A DNA stretch of 14,982 nt, from positions 1 to 14,982 of the forward strand of contig SKOX01000445.1 in assembly GCA_007119835.1 (NCBI GenBank), given 5' to 3'. This stretch comes from Paracoccaceae bacterium (GTDB lineage Bacteria > Pseudomonadota > Alphaproteobacteria > Rhodobacterales > Rhodobacteraceae). The translations under genes and the position numbers were made by a program. Position 1 is the stretch's first letter. The number at the start of each line of letters is the position of its first letter. Shown in pieces: positions 14,526 through 14,982 of this stretch. Below the pieces are notes generated by a model. The model had not been told where the DNA came from and did no database searches. It saw only the letters and a list, made by a program, of their open reading frames with translations.

Positions 14526-14530
14526 CTCCT
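14526..14530 (-). promoter_or_regulatory. Ribosome binding site deciding the phhA start
   Basis: AGGAG on the minus strand, 8 bases before the ATG at 14515-14517. The alternative GTG at 14524-14526 shares its first base with the last G of this site, so it cannot use it. Confidence 0.75.
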
Positions 14531-14617
14531 CATGGTGTCGGAGCCGCCGAAGACGCCCGCGCCTCCCGCGGCCTTCTCTGCACTAAGAGATGGGGATCGC
14601 TATGGGCGCGGCCAAGC

Positions 14618-14982
14618 TCAGCCGCCGAGCGCCACCACGCAGTCGCAGACCTCGAGGCGGACGCGTGTTCCGATGTCGATGATCGGCACCGGGCCCGAGA
14701 TCGCGAGGATCGTGCGGTCGCCGGCGCGCACCCAGTAGAGCTGGTCGTGGCCGCGGAACTCGCGGCCGACCACGAGGCCGGAGCCGCCGGGATCGGGCGC
14801 AAGCGTGATCTGCTCCGGCCGGACGGCGAGGCTGACGGAGCCCGCCGCCTCGCGCAGCAGGTTCAGGTTGCCGAAGATCGTCTCGGCCGAATCGCCCACC
14901 GCATGGCCCTTGACGATGTTCGACCGCCCGATGAAGCTCGCCACGAACTCGGAGACCGGCTCGCGGTAGATCTGCGCCGGCG
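14618..14982 (-). CDS. ABC transporter ATP-binding protein, C-terminal part only
   Basis: 121 codons are visible; the 5' part with the Walker motifs lies beyond the right edge. The visible part reads PAQIYREPVSEFVASFIGRSN and then a TOBE domain with VRPEQITL, the layout of importer ATPases such as PotA, FbpC and related COG3842 proteins (substrate loaded through a binding protein). The GREFRGHDQLYWVR stretch is the kind of TOBE strand seen in iron(III) and polyamine systems. The substrate cannot be decided from this part; iron would fit the nearby hemP/bfr, but this is only context. The GTG at 14942-14944 is an internal Val, not a start. Confidence 0.88.
   Translation of the reverse strand, partial: PAQIYREPVSEFVASFIGRSNIVKGHAVGDSAETIFGNLNLLREAAGSVSLAVRPEQITLAPDPGGSGLVVGREFRGHDQLYWVRAGDRTILAISGPVPIIDIGTRVRLEVCDCVVALGG

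Noticed and set aside
1..14982. Mobile elements, CRISPR arrays, toxin-antitoxin or defence systems
   Set aside because: No transposase, integrase, direct-repeat array, or defence-type protein motif in any frame; the gene content is core metabolism.

Overview
The window is a GC-rich (roughly 70 % by eye) chromosomal stretch of an alphaproteobacterium. The gene families, the hemP/bfr pair with an Irr-type iron control element, and the ytoQ-after-pheT layout fit Hyphomicrobiales or Rhodobacterales; I cannot name the genus. It holds 14 protein genes, two of them cut by the window ends. I see no tRNA, rRNA, insertion sequence, prophage or CRISPR array. Most of it is ordinary core metabolism, and I did not find a convincing new multi-gene system. 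The interesting signals are mainly in the intergenic regions.

Layout. Positions 1-6067, all minus strand: trpG-trpD (translationally coupled, tryptophan synthesis) behind a good sigma70-like promoter; a coupled nucleotide-sugar pair, a WlbA/WbpB-type dehydrogenase and a WbpE-type PLP aminotransferase, ending in a strong hairpin pair; pyruvate kinase with its own promoter; and a small secreted protein of unknown function. Positions 6068-6398 are a structured gap richer in A/T, with no convincing gene. A stand-alone class I glutamine amidotransferase (minus) then diverges from pheT-ytoQ (plus).

Positions 10196-10587 are a second long gap. It ends in a series of hairpins directly before mgtE-mgtC, a two-gene plus-strand unit for magnesium uptake and an MgtC/SapB membrane protein. 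mgtC converges, with 2 bases between, on hemP (haemin uptake protein, minus). hemP is divergent from bfr (haem-containing bacterioferritin, plus). The region between hemP and bfr has mirrored TTGACA elements, a central inverted repeat and an ICE-like box over the bfr -10 region, so iron control is likely. phhA (phenylalanine 4-hydroxylase, an iron enzyme) and the C-terminus of an ABC-transporter ATPase, both minus, close the window.

How the genes work together: trpGD, phhA and pheT touch aromatic amino acid supply and use, but they are not one operon. mgtE-mgtC is a magnesium unit, hemP/bfr an iron uptake/storage unit, and the dehydrogenase-aminotransferase pair probably makes a 3-amino sugar for surface polysaccharide, with the remaining pathway enzymes elsewhere.
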